In this document: piece after piece, positions 48,401-60,400 of the stretch
How the letters are laid out: each line of letters opens with the position of its first letter
Position numbering within the stretch: the stretch's first letter is position 1
Source of the DNA: Mesocentrotus franciscanus
Lineage: Eukaryota > Echinodermata > Echinoidea > Camarodonta > Strongylocentrotidae
Direction of reading: 5' to 3'
Assembly (NCBI GenBank): GCA_037976565.1
Contig: CP137667.1
Span: 35,383,366 to 35,447,365 of the forward strand
Length of the DNA stretch: 64,000 bases
The notes under the pieces: generated by a model
The model's database searches: none
Seen by the model: only the letters and a program-made list of their open reading frames with translations
What the model was told of the DNA's origin: nothing
Position numbers and translations under genes: made by a program

Positions 48401-51400
48401 ACTTGCTTCTTCTTGCATAGGTTAACAACAGATGGGATTGACGTCCTGCCGTCAAATGATATCCTTTCCGAGGCGGAGTTTGGGGTACCATCGTCATGGG
48501 CATATCTTGCCGCTGTCGTCTCCTCTTCCCCAGTAGCAATACGGGTGGTCACCCTGGGGGTCTCAACATCCACCTCGAAAGGCTCGTTACTCTTTGTCTG
48601 TCTGTGCATCATATGGTATTCTCGGGAAAATTTGCGACAGTGGGTTCCCGTTACCTTCTGTCTCACCCTGGTCTGTTCGTCCCCATTGAAGTCAATGGGT
48701 TAACAACCCCCACCACGAGAAGGTAGGCCAGGACGCTTTCCTGTGTCTCACAAGTCGGTTGACCCCTCACTTTTCATGCTATTTCTACATGCATAAAGCT
48801 ACCAGGGCCAGTCTCCTCCTCGTATGGTCCATCACCAACAACAGTGATAAGAGACACAGGTTTATAGGGGTCCAAGCTATGGGACATAGATAGATAGATT
48901 GAGGTGCTCCACAAATGCATATGCATAAATTTGATTACATTACGAAAATGACCTATTGTTATTTACCATGAAATCAACCATTCCAAGTTTTTATGAGACA
49001 GTTACCCAATTTACTGTACGCCTTGTCTAACTTTACTCTAGGATCGTAAGGGGAAATCCAGAAAACCGAGCAAACTCCCAGACATCAATCAAGATCTGCA
49101 GAAGAGCAAGCAGGACCATAAGAAGAAGAAAGAGGAAGAAGCATGGAAGAAGAAAGAGGAGGAAGAGAGGAAGGCGAAAGAAGCGGCAGATAAGAAACAA
49201 AGGGAACAGGAAGGAAGGGAGAGAAGACACCTAGAAGAGCAAGAACTGAGACAACGACAACGGATTATGCACGATGTAGAGGCCTTTAAAAAAAAAATGG
49301 AGGAGGATGATAGAAGAAAATTAGAAAGGAACAATAGAAAAGCTGAAAAAGCAGAGAGGAAACGTAAAGAGGCAGAGAAGCAAGCGCAAGATCGACTGAA
49401 GCTAGAAGAGCAGGAAAGACATGCTAAGGAGAAGGAGAAACAAGCCAAGAGGGAAGCTGAGATAGCAAGGCAACAGAAAGAAAAGATGCGAAGGGAAAAT
49501 GTAAATACAAAGATGATTGATGAATATTCTGTCAATCAAAATTAAATTTTGATGTACCGGGTATGTCAATTGAAATTAGTTTATTTTTCCGCTAAAGAAC
49601 ATATTGATAAAATGACATTAAAAAAATTATCTATTTTGAGCCTCATATCACCGTTGTTTATATTATATATTTCTCAACATTATATTGTATTGTCATCATA
49701 TCCATTATCTATTTATTTTATACCATGCATGTAATCAAAAGAAATTTCCTTGTATGATTAATTGATAATAAAGAAGAATTGAATTGATAATTCTCCCTAT
49801 CCCGTATAGCTCTCTGTATCCAAACTCTTGTAGCACTCTATTGTGTTTGGCATGTGAACCAGTTGATTTGCTGGGAAGGAGACTTTTGTTGTAATTGTCC
49901 ATGCACACCTTTGATATTGATCATCATCAACAATGTTTTGAGAGATGCATATATTGTAGCAAAAAGCCACCTTTCTTCATAATCATGTAAATAAATGAAA
50001 ACCAAGGCCAACTTGGTTAAAAGATATATTTAAAAATCATATTATTTTTAAAATATTTATTTACTATTATATTTAGGAGCGTTTGACCAAGGAGAGGGAT
50101 GCTATAGAGAAGTGTCTAGCCGATGGTTCCCTAGCCCTAGTAAGCGGTCAGTCTCGACAAGCTTTCACCCAGTATGACAGGGCTGCAGAACTCTTGAAGG
50201 CTACCAACAAGGAGGTAAGGATATTATTCAAGTTGGTTCATTTGGTAGAGCGTCTGCCCTTCAAACATAAAGATCATGGGTTCAAATCAAACCCAGGTAG
50301 ATGAATGAAACCTGCATTGTGTGTTAATGTGCCCCTTCCCCTGTTTCATAGACATGGGCTAGGTTACAGTGGCAAACTCGTAAACTGATGGCTAATCCTG
50401 GTGATTGACAATACCTGTTATTGGGTGAACACCCAAATGGTTTTGAATTTCCCATGAGAGCCCACTACTATGCGTCTTTAAAAACACTTTGTGGACCACC
50501 TCGAATCACATACCGTATTTGCCGGCGATAAGGCCACATGCAGCGCCGCATAGGCCGCACCCCCAATTTTGACATTTCATAGACTAAAAAAATTTTTTTT
50601 TTTAATAAAAAATACTGCCCTCTCCGGCCGAAGTCACAGTCATGTATTGCGACATAGCTAGCTGGGCTTGCGCGGGCTGCGAGGCACAAACTTGGATTTA
50701 GATCTACTAGCAGTTTTTGTTTGGTAAGTTATGAAGTTTATTTACGAGATTGACAAAACTTTGCCATTCATGTCAACAATATATCACAAAATTGTTGGTA
50801 ATTAAGACATGTCTAGAAATGTCCAGTACCATTGCTCATCAATAACTGGTATAGTCATTGTAGTCCCATATGTACGAATTCGTGCTGTTTTCATGGTTTT
50901 GACTTGCGATTTTTTACTGTTGTGGCGCATTGGCCGCTCCCGGACTTTTTGATATTTTTCTCTTCCAAAAATACTGCGGCCTTTATGCCGGCAAATACGG
51001 TATAGAGATTGTCCCTGCACCATGTAACCTACAATTTTTTTTGCAACAACACTTGAATCATGGACCAGCTACTAAGAATGGACTTTCGACGGCAAGAGTA
51101 GTAAAACTGATGATAGCTACCACCTGTTCTTATGTCTTACTTTCCTCTATATGTTTTAATAGGGTGTCTGAACGATTTTTCAATTTTGGCTTTTGGATCG
51201 TTTTTCACCATTTTGGTTGGATAATTGAAAAAATTATTTACTCAGAATAATACATTTCAAATTTCAAGACTCACCGATGTTTCTATCAAAAGTTACAGCC
51301 CCTTCAATTCCCTACAATATTCATCCATTTTTTGTAAGAATCGACGAAAAAGACGTACACGCAGAGTTATGTTATTTTGCTAAATTTAGCACAACAGCTG

Positions 51401-54400
51401 AATTGCGCAATATGCAAGCGTACACATACGCGTGCAAGCGTGCGCGTGTTGCTTAACTGATGCGCGATCGGCGATCCATTGTCTTCAATGGGCACCCACT
51501 TCCGGTTTGTAGACACGCGCCCGATGCATATTCATGTGCAGATTTTACGCGCTATCACCATGGGTTCGGCGGCGCGGAGCTCACGCCTCCCTACTTAGCT
51601 GATCCGAAAAATGTGGGAAGGGTATTTTCAAACTGTAATTGTTTGTGATCCCTGGGGCTAGCGAAAAATAAGCGTAGGGATATTTTCCTTACGACTGGGA
51701 CTACATATCGCCAGGGGCGTCATATCTCATAAGTGGCAAATTTCGGAGTTAGCCAGGAAACAATGTTTAAATCGCTGTTTTGACCAAGATATTTTTAGAA
51801 TTTCGAGATGACCCCTCTGGAAATATTGGAATTAATCTGCTCTTTCATATGACACCTCATTTATTGAGTATCACCTTCAGGATCACAAAGAATAAAGGTT
51901 TGAACTTCAAAAAAAAAAAACTTTGACCAATTTTGCATGATCGCGTAATGCACATAGACTGCATAGGGCTGCGTGCAATCTCTATGGGAAGGATTTTAGC
52001 ACACAACATCGGGTGCGCGATCAGACACCCTAGTTTTAAGTCTGACCGCAACGCTGCGGGCATGTTTTGATAAGCTCCGATAAGGGGCTTTTGCTGCCCT
52101 CTATCAGCGGATTCGCTTCACACTGATCAATGCTTCCCACAGTTTGCACTTCTCATTTCATGAATGAATCGTGACATGAGAGCCTTTTGCCCATGCGCAG
52201 TTAAATACTACGTCAGTGGTGCCCCGGATGTAAATGTGAAGTTTACGTCCTCTTCACGTATGCCAATCTGTAAAAAAAGCTATTGAAATCGGTGATTTCT
52301 TCGATTTCTTCGATTTGCATGAAGCAGACTTCATACTTGTACGTCTTCCTGTATGTGTGATACAATCACTTTCCAAAGAACACCTTCATGTGTAAATAGA
52401 ATCTTTTAATTTTTCTCATCTCTGTATTGCCTTCTTTGTTTAGCATTGTGGGATGCATGAAGCAGACTACATTGTCTTCCTGTATGCTCAAGCGACTGCC
52501 TACCTCGAGTCTGGAAAACCTTCAGTAAGTATATCATCTGTTTTTTTACCGTTTTGTCTACAACCTGTTCGTCTTCTACTCAATTAGTCTATTCCTATAT
52601 GGTCTACACCCACCCCATCTACAATACACATGGTCTAATACTCATTTGGTCTACTCATCATTTGGTCTAATGGCCATTTGGGCTAATAGCCATTTGGCAT
52701 AATCTACAAGTCTACTACCCATTTGGTCTATTGTTCATTTTGTGACTAAGTCTGATAATAATTTAGTCTAATTCCCAGTTTGTCTAATGGCCATTTCATT
52801 TACTATCTAGTAATCTAATAATCAATCGAATTATTATTAGACTTGGTCACAAAATGAACAATAGACCAAATGGGTAGTAGACTTGTAGATTAGGCCAAAT
52901 GGCTATTAGCCCAAATGGTCATTAGACCAAATGATGAGTAGACCAAATGAGTATTAGACCATGTGGATTGTAGATGGGCTGGGTGTAGACCATATGGGGA
53001 TAGACTAATTGGTTAGTAGACGAACTGGTTGTAGACCAAACAGAATTTCACCTATAATTCAAACCATTGATATCAACTAGTACTAGCCTCCTCAGCGTGT
53101 TGTACATGGAATTGAAATGTCTTCTCTGCCCCATCTTATAAAGATTTGCGATTGATCCAAGTCAATTGCAAATCCTCTAGTAAATCAATCTATCGAATAA
53201 CCGGCCTCTGAAGTCGATCATAATATGAAGTTCTGATTTTTCTTCACTAGACTTGCATGCCTTAATGCTTAGGCACAAGTGTTGATTGCTGAAGTCAACG
53301 CATTTCACTCAGTCCTGTGAACATCGACTTAAGCGAGGTTGATTGTACATTTAGAAGGCCTGGGCCCTGTGTTAATCGATCGAGTTGCGATTGATCCAAT
53401 CAATCGCAAGTTTGCAGTCTCCTAACTCTTATGTACATAGTTGCGATATATCAATCGCAAATAAGTTGTGCTTAATTAATATCAACTCTTTATAAGACGG
53501 GAGTTCATTATTAAAGAAGATTTTCTGCTACCAATTTAACTTCAGAATCAGGTAAAACAATACTAAGAAATATAAACGTTTGTATTGCAAATCAAATTAA
53601 GCTTGATGTATACCGACTTACACACATGTATTAATGTTATTCATCTGAACCGTGTTTCATAAAACTTGTTATTAATATCAGCTGCCATGGATCTATAACA
53701 AATTTGCTCATAGCCAAACAAATCCAAAGCCTTCAGTAGCTTATATGAGATATTCTTACTAGTCATTGAAACCAACTTTGATGAAACAGAGGCTTAGTTT
53801 CATGTCCGTTTGATTTTCTGTTTTAAATTTTCAGGAAATCAAAAAAGCTCTGTCCATGTTTGAAAATATCACAAAGGACTTTCCCCACATGCGTAATGGA
53901 CTACCTTTTTACGGCCTGGCGACATCGCTCTTCAAATTAAACAGGTATGGAATACATTATCCTGTATTACAGACTGAGGTCTCTTTTAAAAAATTAGAAA
54001 TTTCTATTTTCCCTAAAGAAAATATCCAATCATACATACACCCTAAATATGATTATTGCAAACATGTTTCTATACAACCCCTGAATGAAACAAATGTAGT
54101 ACTTCATCAATGAGTGAGAAAATGAAAATTCATGAAATTTTATGTACAGAGAAAATGAGAGAGGAGTTGCAAGATACGTCACAGAGTTACCAATTTCGGT
54201 GTTTAAAAATTAAATAAACAAAGAGTGGTACGCTTTTTAGTTAAAAAAATAAATACTTAATGATTTAACATAATTTTCTATCTTTAAAATTGTCCGGCAT
54301 TTTTTTTTTAATGCATGTCAAAAATTATTTAAAAGAAATAAAAATGAACGAGCCTGAAAATTTGATTGACAGACAAGCTCCGCCCACTCGCCAGGCCTAG

Positions 54401-57400
54401 CCTGTGCATGTCGCGACGAACAATCGAGTCATCGATTGAAGTTCATGACAATGACTCTGAATTGTTATGTTTTCATGAAATGTGCAAGAAACGATATCCT
54501 GTCGGTAATTAAATGTTTTGATTGAAGAGCTTGGGGTTGAAAAGTTTTATTGTGTGTAAATGACCATTAGATCTACATGTAGCTGCTTGGGCTGGTCGCT
54601 ACACGGCTGCTGTTGGTCACTATATGGCTGGCCCTGGCGGTCGTTGTGTGGGCTTTTTCGGTGGCCAGCGGAAGCAAAATGAGTGGCCGCTGGTCGCGTT
54701 AGACAGGTGGTCGTTGTGGACAGGTTCTTAACTACATGAAATCTCACAGGGGGAATTTAAGTGGTCGTTATGGACAGGTGGTCGTTACAGACAGGTGGTC
54801 ATTAACACAGGTTTGACTGTACTTTCACTGACCTGTTTCTCTCATTTTTCTGCTTCTTTTTAAACCAACTTTAATATCAGGCTGGATCGACTTCCTCTTC
54901 AAAGGCCACATGCACTTGTCAGATGTTACAGATGTTAAAAAATTGATTTGTTTGCGTTCATCTTTTAGATCAGGCAACTTGCCTACAACACTGTAAATTT
55001 TAAACCTTTATAGAAAGAATTGTTTTCTTTTTTCTTGAAATTAAAATATGGGTTAATTTATCAATTGCAAAGTTGTTATACGTCAGAAACACTGGGGTGT
55101 TTGTCCAGAAGAAATAAACATGAAAAGAGAGCTTACTCATAAAATCTTGGGGTTATGAGTAATTTTTGTAAAACCTGGTGGCAGAACAAGTGTTGAAAGT
55201 TATTGACCTGACAAAGACTCAACAGGAGTAAAAAGAAAAACCAAAGCATATATATGTTGCAAGTTTTTATGATCATGTTCCTGTAATCCATGCTTCTGTT
55301 ATTTTTTGTCGAAAACAATCCAAGCAATGTTACTGCTATCACTATCTGTACATATGTGAAATGTGCATTATTTTTCTACAGGTAGCACATGGTCCTATGT
55401 CTACTTTCTGTCTGTTCAGTTATATGCCCTTCTGGCTCCAAACAGACCATACCGGTACATCAAATGTGTATCGTATTCTATGGATTTAGCAAAGTAATAT
55501 GTCTACACATGCCAGATGTCTATTGTTTTTCACTGGTTTAATGTACCTTCACATATGTTTACAATGTTTTTCTACATCTATCAAATGTGCATTGTTTCCC
55601 ATAGGTTTAATGAAGCACTCAACACTATTGAGAAAAGCCTGTTCATCACAACCCACTTCGATCAGACCATCCACACATGGCCTGGTACCTCAACCAACAT
55701 TGAAGAGACGGAAAAGGGCAAGCTTGAGGTAAGATCTAGAGCAATAATCCACCTCACTTACTATGTCAGAAAAGATTTCTGTATGATGCGCTTCGGATAC
55801 CAGTATCTCCTTACTACTTGAAGAGTTAACCCTTTCGGGACAGGATTTGTTTTTAGAGCTAAATTGCTCACAAATTGTCCTTCAAATTGGCAAATGTAAT
55901 GTCTCTGAAAACAGTATACATTCGTGGAAATGTTGTTGAAAATTTGCACATTTTGATTGGGAAACAATGGATTAGAGTTTCTCAATGTTTTGCCAATTTA
56001 AGGATTGTAAAGCTTATTTTCCTATTTAAAATTCCTGACGTCTAACGCAAGAAAGTCTCTGAATCAAAAGTGATTGAGCTAAACCACAAAACGTGGAATG
56101 ATTGTTATGAAAGATTTAACACTTGCAGGTTTGTTGCACAGTATGAATAATTATTTTCACAAATTTCGCTAATTGTTGTAAGGTGGCCAAAATTTGAAAA
56201 TGAGCTGGCAATACATTTGCAAACATGTATTGTAAGTAGCATATGTTTATTACCATGAAAAAAATATATGTAGAAGAAAAGCTGGATTATACAGTATTTT
56301 GACTTAACCCATAACCTACTGGAACCGGGGGATTCCTGTATTAAGTTTATGGGATTATGAGACCTCAGTAGTCTACAGGTTAGCCTGTTTTGAAACAGGC
56401 TGCACCAAAATAGTTTCAGCACTGTTGTTATTCTGTACTTCTTTATAACTAGAAATGTTGGCAATTGTTAATGAAAAGCATTAACAAGGCCAGAAAATTT
56501 TGTAGATTACAAAATTCCATTTGTCATTGTGTGGCTAGCTAGGGCTCCTTCATCTGTCACTTAGGCAAAAAAAATGAAGGGAATTACATGTTACCACCAT
56601 GAAGGTATCTGTAGAGTGCTTCGAGACATTGTAGAATGTATTGCGTGCTATAAAAAGAGAATGTTAGTGGTCTCGTATCCGGGAGGTCCCGAGTTAGAGA
56701 CCAAGTCAGTGCACTTTTTGCCCTTTAGTAAGGCATTAATCCTCATTACCAAGTCCCTCAGAGAGGACTTAAGCCATTGGTCCCCTGGTTGTTTACTTAC
56801 AAGCATATTCATGCTTTCTTAGCAGTTGGGTAAAGCAATCCTCAAACACCATGACAAACATCACAACCTTGCAACTATTGCATCTTCCCTACGATTTTAA
56901 CCTAGGCTGCACTGAACGAGCTTCAGCGTTGGTGCAAGAACCCACCCAGTGCCGATGTCACCTGCAGGTATGTGGAGTGCACCTCCAAGAGAGAGATGTA
57001 CCTGTCCGACCTAGACTTCAAGGGCTACATCAAGGTACAGTGCAGCGAGCGTTGTTACATCGACTACCACATCAACTGCTGGAAGGCCATCAAGAATGAG
57101 AGCAATATCTTGAGCGAGAAGGTGAGTTGGAGGACAGTGTTTTATGCAAAACCTGGAAGGAGACATGAGATGAAAATATGAGAGCATCTGGTCTCACCCA
57201 GGCTGAAGACCATGAGGCAAAAAGGGCCATTAGGGAAATAAAACTTCCAACCCTACAGCGTGGGAAAACAGACACTAAACAATGATGATGATAATGATGA
57301 TGGGCAATTAGGGTGGAGGGGGAGGGGGTCAAATCATTGAGTGCTGTTCAGATATGTTGATTATGATGATGATGAACAACAACAACATGGCTTTATATAT

Positions 57401-60400
57401 TGTGCCCGTATCTGTCATGCCGTGACTCTCATGGCTCTTTGACAAAAAGGAAGGGGATAAAAGGCAATTTTTTTTTTCTTTGAGGAAGTTTTGATCTCTT
57501 TTATCCAGACCAACTGCTTTACGTAAGCACAAATTTGAATATTCAAACAGGGTACATATGCATCTACATCACAAAAACTCAAATATCATTGATGAAATCT
57601 GTCTCAGGTGTTCTGTCAAAGGCAGGTCCAAACACCAGAGCCTTCTTTAGTTCTTTCTCCATCCCTCTCTATCTTTAGCCTTTTTCTTCATTATGTCAAA
57701 TGATCTGTTCTCTACCAAGTCTGACACTATCCAAATTCTTGGTCTTCCTCTTTCTCGTTTACCATCCATCTTCCCTTCCAAGATGTCGCTGAGCATATTA
57801 AGATGTGTCCTATCCAGTTTTTTCTTTTGTCTCCAAAGTTTTTTTCTCAAGCTCCTCTGTTCATTTACTCTATCCAACACTTCATTGGTGACCCTGTCCC
57901 TCCAACTAATTCCTTCCATTCTTCTCCAAAGCCACATTTCCAAAGTGTCAATCAATGAAATCAATGAAATAGTGTAAACTATCTAGACAATGTAAGAATG
58001 ATTGTATGCTGAATTATGGATACATATTAACCAATGCTTTCAAATTGTTTTCCATGTTGTAGGAGGCTCTGAAGACTAAGTGCTCAACACCCGACTGCTT
58101 AGGAACCTTGAGTAACATCAAGGTGATCGGAGCCAATGGACTCATCAAGACGGAGGCCAAGGTTGAGAAACTGCCAAAACCACCCAAGGATGAAGCAAAG
58201 AAGAAATCTGCCCCGTAAGAAAACAAAGCCTTATTTGTTGAATAATTGGATGATTTGTGTGATGTGGAAGTCAAAGTCAAATTTTGAATGTGAAGAAAAG
58301 GTGAATTGAATAAGTAATATGAAATTTCTGTGAATGTAAAATTAATAGAAATAGAGATGGTTTAGTCATTTAATGCAGGGCTTGAAACTAATAGGGCCCC
58401 CCAAAAAAAAAAAATTAAACAAAATTGATTCATTGATTCATTGATTTCATTGGGCTCATACATACAGACTGTAAACACCCCAATCCGGGCCTCCTTCCAA
58501 AAGAAAAGTTGATGTGCAGCCCTGCTTTCTGTTTTGGTCTAATTACTACTGTTTCAATGTAACAATTGTGCTGATATGCAGTTTAGTTCAGCTCATATAT
58601 TTTTTGCCTCCCCAGTGGATTAACGTTAAAATTAAAGTTAAAATTAAAACATCTGCAAAATTTATTACTTTTTTATGCCTCCATTACGAAGTAGCCGGAG
58701 GCATTATGTCATGGGGCTCAATATGTATGCAAAAATAGCTTGTGATCGCATTATCATTGGAACCGATGGACGGATTACCATCAAACTCAAAACATGTATG
58801 TATCTTGCAGAGCCAATGAACTGAGTAGATTTGAGGTCATGAGGTCAAAGGTCATGGGGCTCATTATGTATGCAAAAATAGCTTGTGAACGCATTCTTAT
58901 TAGAACTGACGGATGGATTACTATCATACTCGGGACATGTATGTATCTTGCAGAGCCAATGAACTGATTAGATTTTAGGTCATAAGGTCAAAGATGAAAG
59001 GGTCATACATGTATATGAAAAATAGCTTGTAATCATGATATTCTGAGAACCTGTTAAAGATACTATGTCCCTTTTGCAGCCAACATCAAATTCTGTAGAA
59101 CTTTGCAGGAATTATGAATATGTCATGTATGTCCTATCTGTGAAATTTAAACGTTAGCAGTGTCAAATTATGCAAGGAAACCTGTTTACTTGCTAGATTT
59201 CACTGTCAGACACTATTGAGTGACTGACTGGCTTTTTCATCTTTGGTAATAACATACATAAAATGAGCTGTAAAGGGTACATGAGCATTTGTCTACATCA
59301 ATAACCCACTTCTTGTAATGGCCAAAATTAAACTGATTGAATCTTTGCGCAGCATAAAACGTACGACCATTCGGTACAATGGTCTGAAAATCAGACTATT
59401 ACTTACTGGCTCTATAGCTCCTAAGTCGATTCGACAACTAATAGTCGTTATTTTCCCACTTAAAGACATTTTCAAGCCCCCTTTTTTTGAGGGAAGTTCT
59501 AAATTAGTATTGTCTTTCAAATGCCGTTGGAATTTAACCTTTTCATTTTTTTGGCCTGCAAATGGGACATAGTACCTTTAATGATTACATCTCGGACATT
59601 TTGTGAACAATTAGACCATGTACACAACAATATTCAAATAAAGGTAAAATTAATGCATTGGCAAGAAGCTTCAGTCCCTCCAAAGGTAGGTATCTTTTTG
59701 AACGACCAGGTTATCCTTGACCCTATCTTTTTACTTGTTTTTGTCACGTGTTCTTTCCAGCTTAATGTTGGATCTAGCCAGACTCCTAAGTATTTATAGG
59801 TATAAACCTGAGAAATTTGGTGTTGCTCAAGTTGAATGCAAATAGATTTGTGAAGTTTAGCCAATTTCATTTGTGAACCAAATAACATAAATTCATTTTT
59901 TTTTGTGGTTTAATGCCAGATTGTTTTCTTTGACCCACTCATAAACTAGTTTTAAATCAAAGTTCAAGGCCGATTCAATGTCCTCGCTTCTTTGACTACT
60001 AAAAAACAGTACAGCATCGTCTGCATACATATACATGTATATAACATCACTTGGCATTTGGATACCACCTTAGGAAGATCATTCACCATGACAGTACACA
60101 AGAACGGGCCTAAATTGGCGCCTTGTGGTACGCCTGACACAGTCGTACCCCAATCTGATTCAAATTTTCCAAGTACAACTTTTTGTTTCCGATCACTCAA
60201 GTATTCCATGAACAAATTAATTTCTTGACCCAGTATACCATACTTACAAAGCTTTTCTAACAGTATTTTACGATGTACAGATCGAGTCGAAAGCCTTGCC
60301 CAACTCGAAGTTGGGTGAACTGGCGCGAAATGGTCTAAAAAACGCAATTATCCTCCTCGATGGAGCTTCGCTGTAGTGCATACCCAATCGTATAGTATTG

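Larger units (their letters stand above)
45490..48720 (-). mobile_element. RTE-like LINE, near full-length but broken, antisense in gene 2 intron
   Basis: The minus strand carries endonuclease, reverse transcriptase and a C-terminal tail in order, in three frames. The 5' region runs past 48720 into sequence with no clear end. The 3' end near 45490 lacks a long poly(A). The block style resembles RTE/BovB-like elements; the clade call is tentative. Confidence 0.85.

Noticed and set aside
47143..48703. Plus-strand frames of 80-204 codons
   Set aside because: Antisense shadows of the minus-strand LINE endonuclease and RT.
49089..49535. Ser/Phe/Leu-rich minus-strand frame
   Set aside because: Shadow of the Lys/Glu coiled-coil exon on the plus strand.
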